Positions 1 through 11,149 of a DNA stretch of 64,000 nt are shown here, in pieces. The position numbers and the translations under genes were made by a program. Where the stretch lies: assembly GCF_010668805.1 (NCBI RefSeq), contig NZ_WUFT01000015.1, positions 1-64,000 on the forward strand, in the 5' to 3' direction. The first letter of the stretch is position 1. Every line of letters starts with the position of its first letter. Below the pieces are notes generated by a model, which was not told the DNA's origin, made no database searches, and was given only the letters and a program-made list of their open reading frames with translations. Source of the DNA: Rhizobium phaseoli (lineage in GTDB: Bacteria > Pseudomonadota > Alphaproteobacteria > Rhizobiales > Rhizobiaceae).

Positions 1-283
1 GCGGTGGTGGCGGTTGCTTCTTCGCCTGTTCCGGCGGCTTCGGCTCCGGCGGTTTTTCCTCGGGCTTGGGCTCCGGCTTTTTCTCCTCGGGCGGTGGAAC
101 GAGTTCCACCTTCACGCTCTCATCTTCGGCGGGCTTCGGCTCGATCTTCGGCAATCCGAAGATCAGAAGCGCGACAAGGGGAACATGCAGAAGCACAGAC
201 GCGACGACACCCCAGCGGATTTCAGGCCGCTGTTTTCTCGTTTCGTGCTGCGTTTCCGCCGGTACAAAGTCTTCTTCTGTCAC
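1..283 (-). CDS. TonB-like/DUF930-type membrane protein, 5' part only
   Basis: Only the N-terminal 94 codons are in the window; the gene runs off the left edge. I start it at a GTG (281-283), since the frame has no ATG; an AAAGG lies 13 bases upstream. The product has a short cytoplasmic segment, one membrane helix (around residues 26-43, WGVVASVLLHVPLVALLIFG), then a Pro/Glu/Lys-rich stretch as in TonB-type periplasm-spanning linkers. The motif after the helix (ESVKVELVPPP) matches that of the next gene (LSVEIVPQP), so the two look like tandem paralogs. The DUF930 assignment rests on that neighbour, because the C-terminal domain is outside the window. Function unknown. Confidence 0.65.
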   Translation of the reverse strand, partial: MTEEDFVPAETQHETRKQRPEIRWGVVASVLLHVPLVALLIFGLPKIEPKPAEDESVKVELVPPPEEKKPEPKPEEKPPEPKPPEQAKKQPPPP

Positions 284-361
284 AGCAGCGATGTGGCCTT
301 TAAAGCGGGCAGCATCAAGCCACAAAAGAAAAAAACCGCGTGATCGCAGCCGCGGTTGGCG

Positions 362-1096
362 TCATTGGTCGGCGGCCCCATCGTCGGCCACCAGATCATG
401 CGCCTGCCATTCACTTTGCGGAATGGCATCACCGACCAGAAAGGCGAAGGATACGATCTTGCCGGAGGCGGCATCGAGCCCGCATTTGAACTGGATGTTG
501 TACCATGCCCTTTTGCTGCGGAAGGCGCCGCCCCTCACCTCGACGCTGTTGCCGTTGACCTTCTCCGGCGTCATCGCATAGGGGGCGAGCGTATCCGGCC
601 GCATATCCGGCCGCGCGCGGCGCACCTGCTCCAGCGCCTCGAGATCGCAAAGCTGCAGATTGCGCTCGCTGCCGGCAAGGCCACGCAGTGCCTCGCGGGC
701 GCCCCGGCTTCGCGGATCGGCCAGCACCTTGTCGGAAAACAGCCGGCTTGCCGCAACGAATTCAGCCGGCTTTGGCGCCTGCGGAGCGATTGGCGTCACG
801 GACGGCATTGCCGTAGCGGGCGCATTGTTGGCAACCGGCGCATCCCGCTCGGCTTCGGGCGCTGCGGCCTCGGGCTTTGTCGGTTCCGGCGAAGGCGCCT
901 TGACGAGCTCGGGCGTTTTCAGCGATTCCACGGGCTGCGGAACGATTTCCACCGAGAGACCGTCATCGGGCAATGGCGGCGGCTCGGCCTTCGGCAACAA
1001 CAGCAGAAGCAGCAGGAGCGCAGCGGCATGCAGCGCAAACGACGCAGCCGCGCCCCGCTGGATCCCGCCATCCCATTTGCCCGCCGCCAGTTCCAT
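362..1096 (-). CDS. DUF930 domain protein, membrane anchored
   Basis: 244 residues. A hydrophobic helix (about residues 19-35, with a run of leucines) follows a short N-terminus. A Pro/Ala/Glu-rich linker runs to about residue 110, and a compact C-terminal domain follows with the cysteines of NLQLCDLEAL and NIQFKCGLDA. That domain matches the DUF930 family common in rhizobia. The topology suggests an inner-membrane anchor with the domain in the periplasm. The gene lies just upstream of the similar protein at the left edge, in the same orientation, probably as one unit after duplication. The enzymatic or binding role is unknown. Confidence 0.75.
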   Translation of the reverse strand: MELAAGKWDGGIQRGAAASFALHAAALLLLLLLLPKAEPPPLPDDGLSVEIVPQPVESLKTPELVKAPSPEPTKPEAAAPEAERDAPVANNAPATAMPSVTPIAPQAPKPAEFVAASRLFSDKVLADPRSRGAREALRGLAGSERNLQLCDLEALEQVRRARPDMRPDTLAPYAMTPEKVNGNSVEVRGGAFRSKRAWYNIQFKCGLDAASGKIVSFAFLVGDAIPQSEWQAHDLVADDGAADQ

Positions 1097-1274
1097 CGGT
1101 CAGCAAGCGGCAGTCGGACGATCGATGACGATCATGAAACTGAGGAGCGCTTTCATCATGAAGCTTGCCGAAAAATCGGGCCGGGAGCCCTACCGCGGAA
1201 ATTGAAGCACGACCCGACACTGCCAGCACAGCCGAAGCCATGCAACAGATAAAATACACAATCATTAATTGCAT

Positions 1275-1568
1275 TCAACCGAGCGAGCCGATGAGATCCC
1301 GATAGGCTGCTTCCGGGAAAGCCTTCAGCGTCTCGGTCCGCACATTGCCGCCCATGGCGAGCGACAGCGTAAAATGCGCCATCACGGCGTCGTCGGGCGC
1401 CTCGCAGACGGCAACCATGTCATGCCCGCCCATCGTCAGGAAGAACTGGTTGAAGGAGCCGCCGACGCCGGCGAGCAATTTCTTCGCCGCGTCCAGCCGC
1501 TTTGTCGAGTCGCGAACGTTGCGGATGCCCTGATCCGTCCAATCGATCAAAAGAATGTAAGTGGTCAT
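1275..1568 (-). CDS. GYD domain protein
   Basis: 97 residues starting MTTYILLIDWTDQGI. The fold-defining pattern is a ferredoxin-like alpha-beta protein with the conserved segment FFLTMGGHDMVAVCEAPDD, typical of the GYD family, whose biochemical role is unknown. I chose the ATG at 1566-1568 because GGGAGG stands seven bases upstream; an in-frame ATG further upstream lies inside the repeat at 1584-1695 and would add residues read from the repeat. No operon partner is evident: the neighbours are the DUF930 gene about 180 bases downstream and rpoD on the other side. Confidence 0.85.
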   Translation of the reverse strand: MTTYILLIDWTDQGIRNVRDSTKRLDAAKKLLAGVGGSFNQFFLTMGGHDMVAVCEAPDDAVMAHFTLSLAMGGNVRTETLKAFPEAAYRDLIGSLG

Positions 1569-1583
1569 GTCGCACCTCCCAGC

Positions 1584-1695
1584 GCATGATGCCGAAAAGT
1601 GTGAGCGGTTTTCGGCCGACATCATGCTCTATTTCTTTGATGCAGATCCGGATTCAGATTTTAAGCCGGCCAGGCTTAAAATCATCCGGATCTAG
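1584..1695. repeat. Palindromic intergenic repeat, family A, copy 1
   Basis: About 112 bases with two hairpins. The first pairs GCATGATGCCGAAAA with TTTTCGG...ATCATGC. The second is centred on AAGCCGGCCAGGCTT and flanked by GATCCGGAT and ATCCGGATC. A second copy is at 36326-36438. The architecture (two large palindromes, about 110 bases) is like that of rhizobial RIME elements. It lies between rpoD and the GYD gene. Confidence 0.8.
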
Positions 1696-1833
1696 CGGAG
1701 GATTGGCCTACGCAAGGCTACGTCGACCTCGCTCGCGCGTCGCGATCGATCCTTCCCCCGTGGGCTGGAATTATAGCCCTGTCACCACCAAGGGACAAGA
1801 AAGCCATCGCGATCATTCGTGTTAATCACAGAA

Positions 1834-1864
1834 GCAAAAGCCGGACACGAAGCCCGGCTTTTGC
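1834..1864 (-). terminator. Terminator downstream of rpoD
   Basis: An 11-base stem GCAAAAGCCGG / CCGGCTTTTGC with a short loop begins 25 bases beyond the rpoD stop. On the minus strand the stem ends in TTTTGCTTCT, giving a moderately U-rich tail. Confidence 0.7.
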
Positions 1865-1888
1865 AATCATAACGGCGTTATCGAAGCC

Positions 1889-3946
<2,058 letters not shown>

Positions 3947-4412
3947 TTATATCGTCGCCTTCCTGACGCTATCCAATCTCGCTGCGGTAATGGGCCGTCT
4001 CAGGGCCGGACGCGTCGCTCGCGCCGCCCTCGAATCACCATTGCCCACCTAACGGGATGACATTTAAAGCCTGATTAACCACGATCGCCGGCACCGGACA
4101 GCAAAAGCTTCTTGCCTTTGGATTTCCGGCCATGGTTGCGCGATCCGCCTTGACCCAGTTCACCGTTTCAACAAGTCGAACGGTGATTCCCACATTTTTT
4201 GCTCTCGTCAAGCTTTTCCACAAAAAAAGCTCACGAAAAATCGGAAAAAGCCTTATCCACAGGCTTTGAACCGCGGCTGCGATTGCGAAGCTTATTTAAG
4301 ATGCGGCACACAAAAGACAAGGGCAGCACGGATTTTGCCTGCTGCGCCATCCGCTTCAGCCAGTTTTTCAGTCCAACCGGCGGTCTATTCACCTCCGTCG
4401 GACGAATCCTTT
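3947..4412. other. rpoD upstream region with DnaA-box-like sites
   Basis: 466 bases without a convincing gene. It should hold the rpoD promoter. On the minus strand, TTGACG (4206-4211) would suit a -35 element, but its -10 partner is poor. A perfect DnaA-box 9-mer TTATCCACA sits at 4253-4261 and a one-mismatch version TTTTCCACA at 4214-4222, in the same orientation 39 bases apart. A 62-codon frame inside has no recognisable features. Confidence 0.5.
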
Positions 4413-4760
4413 CTACTTTCCCTCACCATCATAGGCCGTCACCTTCAGCGCGCCGAGATCGACCGCGGGAATACAGCGCAGATTGATCGAAGCCATCGCC
4501 GCACCGCCCGGCGCCACACCTTCGCCGAACGGCGCGATGCCGCAATTGGCGCAGAAGTGATGCCGGATGACATGCCTGTTGAATGAATAGGTTGAAAGAT
4601 CGGCTTCGGGTGTCTTCAGCACCAGCTTGTCACGCGGCACGAAGGCGAGAAGCCCGCCCCGCCGCCGGCAGAGGGAACAGTTGCAGTCGAGAGCCTCGGT
4701 GAATTCACCTTCGACCTCGAAAGCGACCTTGCCGCAATGGCAGCTTCCTTCATAGAGCAT
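4413..4760 (-). CDS. GFA family (CENP-V/GFA-type) zinc protein
   Basis: 115 residues. Zinc ligands of the GFA/CENP-V fold are all present: SCHCGK near the N-terminus, CNCSLCRRRG around residues 26-35 and CANCG around 70-74. Members bind structural zinc and some have been linked to S-hydroxymethylglutathione formation, but most have no proven activity, so I do not assign one. GAGGAG stands just ahead of the ATG. The gene begins nine bases after the tdh stop, so it is probably cotranscribed with kbl-tdh. Confidence 0.85.
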   Translation of the reverse strand: MLYEGSCHCGKVAFEVEGEFTEALDCNCSLCRRRGGLLAFVPRDKLVLKTPEADLSTYSFNRHVIRHHFCANCGIAPFGEGVAPGGAAMASINLRCIPAVDLGALKVTAYDGEGK

Positions 4761-4769
4761 TTGATCTCC

Positions 4770-5807
4770 TCACATCCAATCCATGACGACTTTGCCGGAG
4801 TTGCCCGACCGCATCGCCTCGAAGCCGTCGCGAAATTCGTCGATCTTTATACGGTGGGTGATGATCGGCGCAAGGTCGAGCCCCCCTTGGACGAAGGCGA
4901 TCATCTTGTACCAGGTCTCGAACATTTCGCGGCCATAGATGCCCTTGAGATTGAGCATCTTGAAGATCACCTTGTTCCAGTCGATCTCGAAGCCCGCCGG
5001 CGCAATGCCGAGAATGGCAATCTTGCCGCCATTGTTCATCTTGTCGATCATGTCGCGGAAGGCGGGTGCGGCGCCCGACATTTCAAGCCCGACGTCGAAA
5101 CCCTCGGTCATGCCGATCGCCTTCATCACGTCGGCGAGATTTTCGCTCGAGGCATCGACGACATGGTCGATGCCGAGCTTGCGCGCCAGCGCCAGCCGGT
5201 GTGGATTGATATCGGTGATCACGACCTTGCGGGCGCCGGAACGTTTGGCGACAAGCGCGCCCATGATGCCGATCGGCCCGGCGCCGGTGACGAGCACGTC
5301 CTCGCCGACCAGATCGAAGGAAAGCGCTGTGTGCACGGCATTGCCGAACGGATCGAAGATCGCGGCGATCTCGTCGGAAATATCCTCCGGGATCGCCACG
5401 ACATTGCTTTCGGGAATGCAGACGAACTCGCCGAAGGAACCCGGCCGGTTGACGCCGACGCCGAGCGTGTTGCGGCAGAGATGGCCACGGCCGGCCCGGC
5501 AGTTGCGGCACTTGCCGCAGACGATATGGCCCTCGCCGGAGACCCGCTCGCCGACATGATAGCGGGTGACAGCCGAACCGATCTCGGCGATCTCGCCGAA
5601 AAATTCATGGCCGACGACCATCGGCACCGGAATGGTCTTCTGCGCCCACTGATCCCAGTTCCAGATATGGACGTCGGTGCCGCAGATCGCCGATTTCTTC
5701 ACCCGGATCAGCACATCGTTCGGCCCGACCTCCGGCACCGGCACATTCTCCATCCAGAGCCCGACTTCGGCCTTCGACTTGACCAGCGCCTTCATCATGT
5801 TCGACAT
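4770..5807 (-). CDS. tdh: L-threonine 3-dehydrogenase
   Basis: 345 residues. It oxidises threonine to 2-amino-3-ketobutyrate with NAD+, the first step of threonine breakdown to glycine and acetyl-CoA in the cytosol; Kbl from the gene upstream does the second. Zinc-dependent medium-chain dehydrogenase features: the catalytic-zinc segment CGTDVHIW, the structural-zinc cysteines in CGKCRNCRAGRGHLC, and the NAD-binding GAGPIGIMG. I start at the ATG 5805-5807 (MSNMMKALVK) with AAGGGA upstream; a longer frame would read through the repeat at 5837-5979. Confidence 0.97.
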   Translation of the reverse strand: MSNMMKALVKSKAEVGLWMENVPVPEVGPNDVLIRVKKSAICGTDVHIWNWDQWAQKTIPVPMVVGHEFFGEIAEIGSAVTRYHVGERVSGEGHIVCGKCRNCRAGRGHLCRNTLGVGVNRPGSFGEFVCIPESNVVAIPEDISDEIAAIFDPFGNAVHTALSFDLVGEDVLVTGAGPIGIMGALVAKRSGARKVVITDINPHRLALARKLGIDHVVDASSENLADVMKAIGMTEGFDVGLEMSGAAPAFRDMIDKMNNGGKIAILGIAPAGFEIDWNKVIFKMLNLKGIYGREMFETWYKMIAFVQGGLDLAPIITHRIKIDEFRDGFEAMRSGNSGKVVMDWM

Positions 5808-5836
5808 ATCTGTATCCCTTGGTCGGTGCCTGTCTC

Positions 5837-5979
5837 GGCCCCTCATCCGCCTGCCGGCACCTTCTCCCCGCAGGCGGGGCGAAGGGGACAAGCGGCGACC
5901 TCTCCGTCCCCACCATCCTCTCGCAGGGCACGTCCCCTCGCCCCGTCTACGGGGAGAGGGTTAGGGTGAGGGGCAGCCT
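5837..5979. repeat. Palindromic repeat between kbl and tdh
   Basis: Two inverted GC-rich blocks. One has CTTCTCCCCGCAGGCGGGGCGAAGG; read on the minus strand, the other begins CCCCTCACCCTAACCCTCTC. The outer ends (GGCCCCTCATC and GGTGAGGGGC) are also complementary. This type is common between rhizobial genes. It separates two genes of one pathway, so it may affect processing or stability of the shared mRNA. Confidence 0.7.
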
Positions 5980-5984
5980 CATTC

Positions 5985-7172
5985 TCAAATCACACCCAAT
6001 TCCCGTCCAGCCTCCGCAAAGGCCGCAATCGCCCGCTCCACATCCGCCCTGGAATGCGCAGCGGACATCTGCGTGCGGATGCGGGCCTGACCCTTCGGCA
6101 CGACGGGGAAGGAGAATCCGATCACATAGATGCCCCTCTTCAGCATCAAGCCCGCCATGTCCTGGGCAAGCTTGGCATCTCCCAGCATGACCGGGATGAT
6201 CGGATGGCCTTTGCCGGCGAGCGTGAAGCCGAGCTTGGTCATTTCGGTGCGGAAGAGATCGGCATTGTCGGACAGGCGCTTGCGCAAGGCATCCCCGTTT
6301 TCGATCAGGTCGAACACCTTGAGCGAGGCAGCGGCGATGACCGGCGCGAGCGTATTCGAGAACAGATAGGGCCGCGAACGCTGCCGCAGCCATTCGACCA
6401 CTTCCGCCTTCGCCGAGGTATAACCGCCGGAGGCGCCACCGAGCGCCTTGCCGAGCGTGCCGGTGATGATGTCGATCCTGCCCTCGACACCGCAATGTTC
6501 CGGCGAGCCGCGGCCGTTCTTGCCGACGAAGCCCACGGCGTGGCTGTCATCGACCATGACCATCGCGCCGTATTTTTCGGCGAGATCGCAGACCCCACTG
6601 AGATTGGCGATGATGCCGTCCATCGAGAAGACGCCGTCGGTGGCGATCAGCTTGAAGCGGCTGCCTTCGGCCTTTTTCAATTCCTCTTCTAGCGCTGCCA
6701 TGTCGTTGTTGGCGTAGCGGAAGCGCTTGGCCTTCGAAAGCCTGACGCCGTCGATGATCGAGGCATGGTTCAGTGCGTCCGAGATGATCGCGTCCTCTTC
6801 GGAGAGCAGCGTTTCGAAGAGACCGCCATTGGCGTCGAAGCAGGAGGAATAGAGGATCGTGTCTTCCATGCCGAGGAAGGCGGATATGCGCGCTTCGAGC
6901 TGCTTGTGCTCCTCCTGCGTGCCGCAGATGAAGCGCACCGAAGCCATGCCGTAGCCATAGCGATCGAGTGCCTGCTTGCCGGCCTCGGCCAGTTCATCGT
7001 TGTCGGCAAGGCCGAGATAGTTGTTGGCGCAGAAATTCAGCACCCGTTCGCCGGTCGAAATCACAATCTCGCCCGCCTGCTTGGAGCTGATGATGCGCTC
7101 GGATTTATAGAGGCCGGCATCCCTCAGCGCCGAAATCTCGGCTTGGAGATGAGAGAGGAATTGCGAGGTCAT
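5985..7172 (-). CDS. kbl: Glycine C-acetyltransferase (2-amino-3-ketobutyrate CoA ligase)
   Basis: 395 residues, normal family length. This PLP enzyme of the alpha-oxoamine synthase family splits 2-amino-3-ketobutyrate with CoA into glycine and acetyl-CoA. Visible features: NFCANNYLGLA near the N-terminus, the cofactor-contact segments DDSHAVGFVG and DALNHASIIDG, and the Schiff-base lysine in TGTLGKALGGASGG (about residue 243). tdh, for the preceding reaction, is directly downstream across a palindromic repeat; recQ is 105 bases upstream. kbl, tdh and the GFA gene probably form one transcript. Confidence 0.97.
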   Translation of the reverse strand: MTSQFLSHLQAEISALRDAGLYKSERIISSKQAGEIVISTGERVLNFCANNYLGLADNDELAEAGKQALDRYGYGMASVRFICGTQEEHKQLEARISAFLGMEDTILYSSCFDANGGLFETLLSEEDAIISDALNHASIIDGVRLSKAKRFRYANNDMAALEEELKKAEGSRFKLIATDGVFSMDGIIANLSGVCDLAEKYGAMVMVDDSHAVGFVGKNGRGSPEHCGVEGRIDIITGTLGKALGGASGGYTSAKAEVVEWLRQRSRPYLFSNTLAPVIAAASLKVFDLIENGDALRKRLSDNADLFRTEMTKLGFTLAGKGHPIIPVMLGDAKLAQDMAGLMLKRGIYVIGFSFPVVPKGQARIRTQMSAAHSRADVERAIAAFAEAGRELGVI

Positions 7173-7277
7173 GGGCGGCCCTTCATAGAGATTTCCGTGC
7201 CAGCCGGGTTAGCATATCGCCGCCGGCTTGTCTTCTCAGCGCTGGACCGAGATCAGCAGGAAGATCAGCCGGTCCGC

Positions 7278-9143
7278 TCAGCCATCCTGCGCCAGGATGA
7301 TCTCCAGAAACGCGTCGCCGTAACGCTCCAGCTTCGCCTGCCCGACGCCGGATATGGCGAGCAGTTCCTTGCGGCTCCGCGGCTTCTCGGTGGCAAAGGC
7401 GATCAGCGTCGTATCGGGAAAGACGACATACGGCGGCACGCCGAGCGATTTCGCGATCGCCATGCGCTCGGCCCTCAACGCCTCGAACAGCGTACCGTCG
7501 GCGCCCGACAGTCCCGATTTGCGTTCGCTGCGGTCCGCCTTCTTCGTGCGCCGTTCCGAGGCCGGGCGGTCCTTGCGGAAGAACACCGGCCGCTGATGTT
7601 TGAAGACGGCGCGCGCCTCCGGCTCCAGTTTCAGCGCCCCGTAAGCCTCGTGATCGACGCGGACCAGCCCCATGGCGAGCATTTGATGAAACACCGATTG
7701 CCAGGTGCGCGCCGGGATATCCTTGCCGGCGCCGAAGACCGGCATATCGACATGGCCGAAACGCTCGGTCTTTTCGTTGACGTTGCCGACAAGCACGTCG
7801 ATGACGTGGCCGGCACCGAAGCGCTCGCCGGTACGGTAGATCGCAGCCAGCGCCTTGATCGCCGCTTCCGTTCCCTCCCAAGTCTCGACCGGCTTCAGGC
7901 AGGTGTCACAATTGCCGCATTGCCCGGCATGCGCCTCGCCGAAATGCGCAAGGATCGCCTGCCGGCGGCAGGAAGCGGTCTCGCAGATCGCCAGCAATGC
8001 ATTGAGCTTGGCGCGCTCGACCCGCTTGATCTCCGCGGCAGCACTGCCCTCGTCGATCATCCGGCCGCGCTGGATGACGTCGGCCATGCCATAAGCCATC
8101 CAGACTTCGGACGGCAGGCCGTCGCGACCGGCGCGCCCGGTCTCCTGGTAGTAGGCTTCCACCGAGCCCGGCAGGTCGAGATGGGCGACATAACGCACAT
8201 TCGGCTTGTCGATGCCCATGCCGAAGGCGACGGTAGCGACCAGGCAGAGGTTTTCCTCTTTCAGGAAGGCATCCTGATTGGCGTCGCGAACTGCCCGGTC
8301 CATACCGGCATGGTAGGCAAGCGCGCGCACACCCTGCCCGTTCAGCCACTCGGCCGTATCCTCGACCTTGGCGCGCGACAGGCAATAGACAATGCCGCTG
8401 TTTCCCTTGTGGCCGGACAGGAAGCGCAAGAGCTGCTGGCGCGGCTGGTCGCGCTCGACGATCTCGTAAGCGATGTTCGGACGGTCGAAGCTGGTGGTGA
8501 AGATCTCGGCAGCATCGAGCCCCAAGCGTTCGATAATGTCGTCGCGCGTATGCGGATCGGCCGTCGCCGTCAGCGCCACCCTGGGCACGCCGGGATATTG
8601 TTCGCCGAGCCGGCCGAGCGCACGATATTCCGGCCGGAAATCATGGCCCCATTGCGAAACGCAATGGGCCTCGTCGATGGCAAACAGGGCGATCTTTTCG
8701 TTGGCGATCAGGTCGCGGAAACCGTCGGTGAGGATGCGCTCGGGCGTCACGTAGAGAAGATCGAGCCGACCGGCCGAAAGAGCGCGGCGAACCTCGACAA
8801 ACTCCTCGCGCGACAGCGACGAATTGAGGGCGGCGGCGCGGATGCCGAGCTGCTTCATCGCCTCCACCTGATCGCGCATCAGCGCAATCAGCGGCGAAAC
8901 GACGATGCCGACGCCGTCACGACAGAGCGCCGGGATCTGGAAGCAAAGCGATTTGCCCGCCCCTGTCGGGAAGAGCACAACGGCATCGCCGCCGGCAACC
9001 ACATGTTCGACGACCAGCTGCTGCTTGCCGCGGAAGGAGGAATAGCCGTAGACCTGCTTGAGGATTTCGAGCGGCGCGCGGCCGGCGGAAAACAGCGCAT
9101 CGGAGGCGGAAAAGCCCGGTTCGTTCCGTTCAGTCAGCGGCAT
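7278..9143 (-). CDS. recQ: ATP-dependent DNA helicase RecQ
   Basis: 621 residues. A 3'-5' helicase for recombination and fork repair. Domains: superfamily 2 helicase core with FPTGAGKS (motif I), DEAH box in AIDEAHCVSQWGH, and motif VI in YQETGRAGRDG; the RecQ zinc-binding part with cysteines in CRRQAILAHF and CGNCDTC; a winged helix; and a C-terminal HRDC domain (FEALRAERMAIAKSLGVPPY onwards). The ATG overlaps the dnaG stop by one base (TGATG), implying translational coupling with primase. No SOS box is visible here. Confidence 0.97.
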   Translation of the reverse strand: MPLTERNEPGFSASDALFSAGRAPLEILKQVYGYSSFRGKQQLVVEHVVAGGDAVVLFPTGAGKSLCFQIPALCRDGVGIVVSPLIALMRDQVEAMKQLGIRAAALNSSLSREEFVEVRRALSAGRLDLLYVTPERILTDGFRDLIANEKIALFAIDEAHCVSQWGHDFRPEYRALGRLGEQYPGVPRVALTATADPHTRDDIIERLGLDAAEIFTTSFDRPNIAYEIVERDQPRQQLLRFLSGHKGNSGIVYCLSRAKVEDTAEWLNGQGVRALAYHAGMDRAVRDANQDAFLKEENLCLVATVAFGMGIDKPNVRYVAHLDLPGSVEAYYQETGRAGRDGLPSEVWMAYGMADVIQRGRMIDEGSAAAEIKRVERAKLNALLAICETASCRRQAILAHFGEAHAGQCGNCDTCLKPVETWEGTEAAIKALAAIYRTGERFGAGHVIDVLVGNVNEKTERFGHVDMPVFGAGKDIPARTWQSVFHQMLAMGLVRVDHEAYGALKLEPEARAVFKHQRPVFFRKDRPASERRTKKADRSERKSGLSGADGTLFEALRAERMAIAKSLGVPPYVVFPDTTLIAFATEKPRSRKELLAISGVGQAKLERYGDAFLEIILAQDG

Positions 9144-11149
9144 CAGTGGTTCGCCGCCCCTTTGACGCGGCCGGAAAGCACGCCGAAGCCGTCGATGATC
9201 GCCTCCTGGTTCTCAAGTCGCACCCCTTCGAAATGCACTTCCTGCTGGGCTCGCATCAGTTGAACGATCGCCTCGCCGTCGCCGGCTTCGGTCGCCAGCG
9301 CAATCTCGCGTTCGAGCTCCATCTTCTGCCGACGCAGCGCCTTTGCCCGTTTGTGGAAGGCGAGCGCCTGGCGATAACCCTCGCGCGCATCCTCCATCGC
9401 CGCCTCCTCGGTCGCCGTCCAGAGCCTGGCATTGCGCACCTGCTGGTCGAGGCTCTTGATGAGCGGGCCGAAGCCTTCGAATTCCAGCCTCTCGGTCAGA
9501 TATTCGCGCGTCAGATGCGGGCCGGCGACCGCAGCGGCGGCCCCAAGCATGGCCGACCAGAGCCGCTGCAGCTCGCGGCTGTCGTAGTCGATCGCAGCGA
9601 TCTCATCATAATCGTCGATCATCAGGGCCGGATGATTGACGATGGTCAGCGCCAGCACGCTTTCGCGCAGCGCCGTATTGTCCCGGTGGCCACGCACCGG
9701 GCCAGAGCGGGCGAGCCGGTCGGAAATGACGCTGGGGCTTTTCGGCCCTGCCTTGCCTGCGTTGTCGCGGCCCGTCCGGGAATTGCCGTTGCCGTTGAAG
9801 CCGCGGCGTTCGCCATTGTTGCGGTTCTGGAACTGCGGTTGGAAGAAGGTGTTCAGCCGGTCGCGAATATCCTGCTGGTAATGGCGGCGCACATTCTCAT
9901 CGCCGATGACGGCGACCAGCTGCTTCAGCCGCGCCTCGAGTTCTGCGCGCGCCTCGGGCGTGTCGAACTTGCCGGTGTTGATCTCTCGGCTCCACAGCAT
10001 CTCCGAAAGCGGCTTTGCCTGGCTCATCACCTTGTCGAAGGGCGCGCGCCCATCGTCGCGCACGAGATCGTCGGGATCCTTGCCATCAGGCAGAAGCGCG
10101 AAGCGGACGGAACGGCCGGGCTTCAGATGCGGCAGCGCCAGTTCGGCGGCGCGATTGGCGGCGCGAACGCCGGCGCCGTCGCCGTCAAAGCAGAGCACCG
10201 GCTGCGGCACCATCTTCCAGAGAAGCTCGAGCTGGTTTTCGGTGAGCGCCGTGCCGAGCGGCGCAACGGCGTTCTCGATGCCGGCCTGATGGAGCGCGAT
10301 CACGTCCATATAACCTTCGACGGCGATGATGGTGCCGGTCGCATTGTCGTCTTGATTATCGCTGCGGCCCGGACCCTGGATGGCGCGGCGCGCGCGGGCG
10401 AAATTGTAAAGGACATTGCCCTTGTGGAAGAGTTCCGTCTCGTTGGAATTCAGATATTTTGCCGGCGCATCTGATGACATGGCGCGACCGCCGAAAGCGA
10501 TCACCTTTTCCCGCGACGAGAGAATCGGGAACATAATGCGGTCGCGGAAGCGATCATAGGACACCGGCACGTTTTCATGAACGACCAGGCCGCAGGCCTC
10601 GATCTGTTCTTTGAGTACGCCCTTGCCGGCGAGAAATTCCTTCAGCGCATTGCGGCTGTCAGGCGCATAGCCGAGCCTGAAGGTTTCGATGGTGCGCCCG
10701 GTCAGCCCGCGATCGCGCAGATAGGCGCGCGCCCTCGCCCCATTCGCCGTCTGCAATTGATCCTGGAAAAATTGCGTCGCCATTTCCATGACGTCGATCA
10801 GCGAGCTGCGCTCCTTCTCGCGCTTCTCCATCACAGGGTCGGCAAGCGGCATCGGAACGCCGGCCATATCAGCGATCTGCTGCACCGCCTCGGGGAAACT
10901 CAAGCCTTCCAGCTCAGTGAGGAAACGAAAATGGTCGCCGGTGACGCCGCAGCCGAAGCAGTGGTAACGGCCCTTCCGGTCCTCGCAGTGGAAGCTCGGC
11001 GACTTCTCGCCGTGGAACGGGCAGCAAGCCCAGTAATCGCCGCGCGACACGTTGGTCTTGCGCTTGTCCCAGCTCACGCGGCGCGCGATCACGTTCGAAA
11101 TCGGAACGCGGTCGCGGATATCATCGAGAAAGGTGTTGGAAAAGCGCAT
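9143..11149 (-). CDS. dnaG: DNA primase
   Basis: 668 residues. It makes RNA primers for replication. The N-terminal zinc ribbon has its CHCC ligands (CPFHGEKSPSFHC then HCFGCG, residues about 42-70). The catalytic TOPRIM core follows, with VEGYMDVIALHQAG and the acidic FDGDGAGVRAANRA (near 320). A Gly/Asn/Arg-rich linker leads to the C-terminal helicase-interaction domain. The gene heads a minus-strand block with recQ overlapping its end. Upstream are 670 bases with no gene in the same direction, so its promoter should lie there. Confidence 0.97.
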   Translation of the reverse strand: MRFSNTFLDDIRDRVPISNVIARRVSWDKRKTNVSRGDYWACCPFHGEKSPSFHCEDRKGRYHCFGCGVTGDHFRFLTELEGLSFPEAVQQIADMAGVPMPLADPVMEKREKERSSLIDVMEMATQFFQDQLQTANGARARAYLRDRGLTGRTIETFRLGYAPDSRNALKEFLAGKGVLKEQIEACGLVVHENVPVSYDRFRDRIMFPILSSREKVIAFGGRAMSSDAPAKYLNSNETELFHKGNVLYNFARARRAIQGPGRSDNQDDNATGTIIAVEGYMDVIALHQAGIENAVAPLGTALTENQLELLWKMVPQPVLCFDGDGAGVRAANRAAELALPHLKPGRSVRFALLPDGKDPDDLVRDDGRAPFDKVMSQAKPLSEMLWSREINTGKFDTPEARAELEARLKQLVAVIGDENVRRHYQQDIRDRLNTFFQPQFQNRNNGERRGFNGNGNSRTGRDNAGKAGPKSPSVISDRLARSGPVRGHRDNTALRESVLALTIVNHPALMIDDYDEIAAIDYDSRELQRLWSAMLGAAAAVAGPHLTREYLTERLEFEGFGPLIKSLDQQVRNARLWTATEEAAMEDAREGYRQALAFHKRAKALRRQKMELEREIALATEAGDGEAIVQLMRAQQEVHFEGVRLENQEAIIDGFGVLSGRVKGAANH

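Noticed and set aside
4035..4223. 62-codon frame upstream of rpoD
   Set aside because: No ribosome site and no recognisable content; it lies in the promoter region.
5808..5891. 28-residue N-terminal extension of Tdh
   Set aside because: It would be read from a repeat element; the ATG at 5807 has a good ribosome site and gives the family length.
6765..9263. 832-codon plus-strand frame opposite kbl and recQ
   Set aside because: Antisense shadow of two well-identified genes with no family signature.
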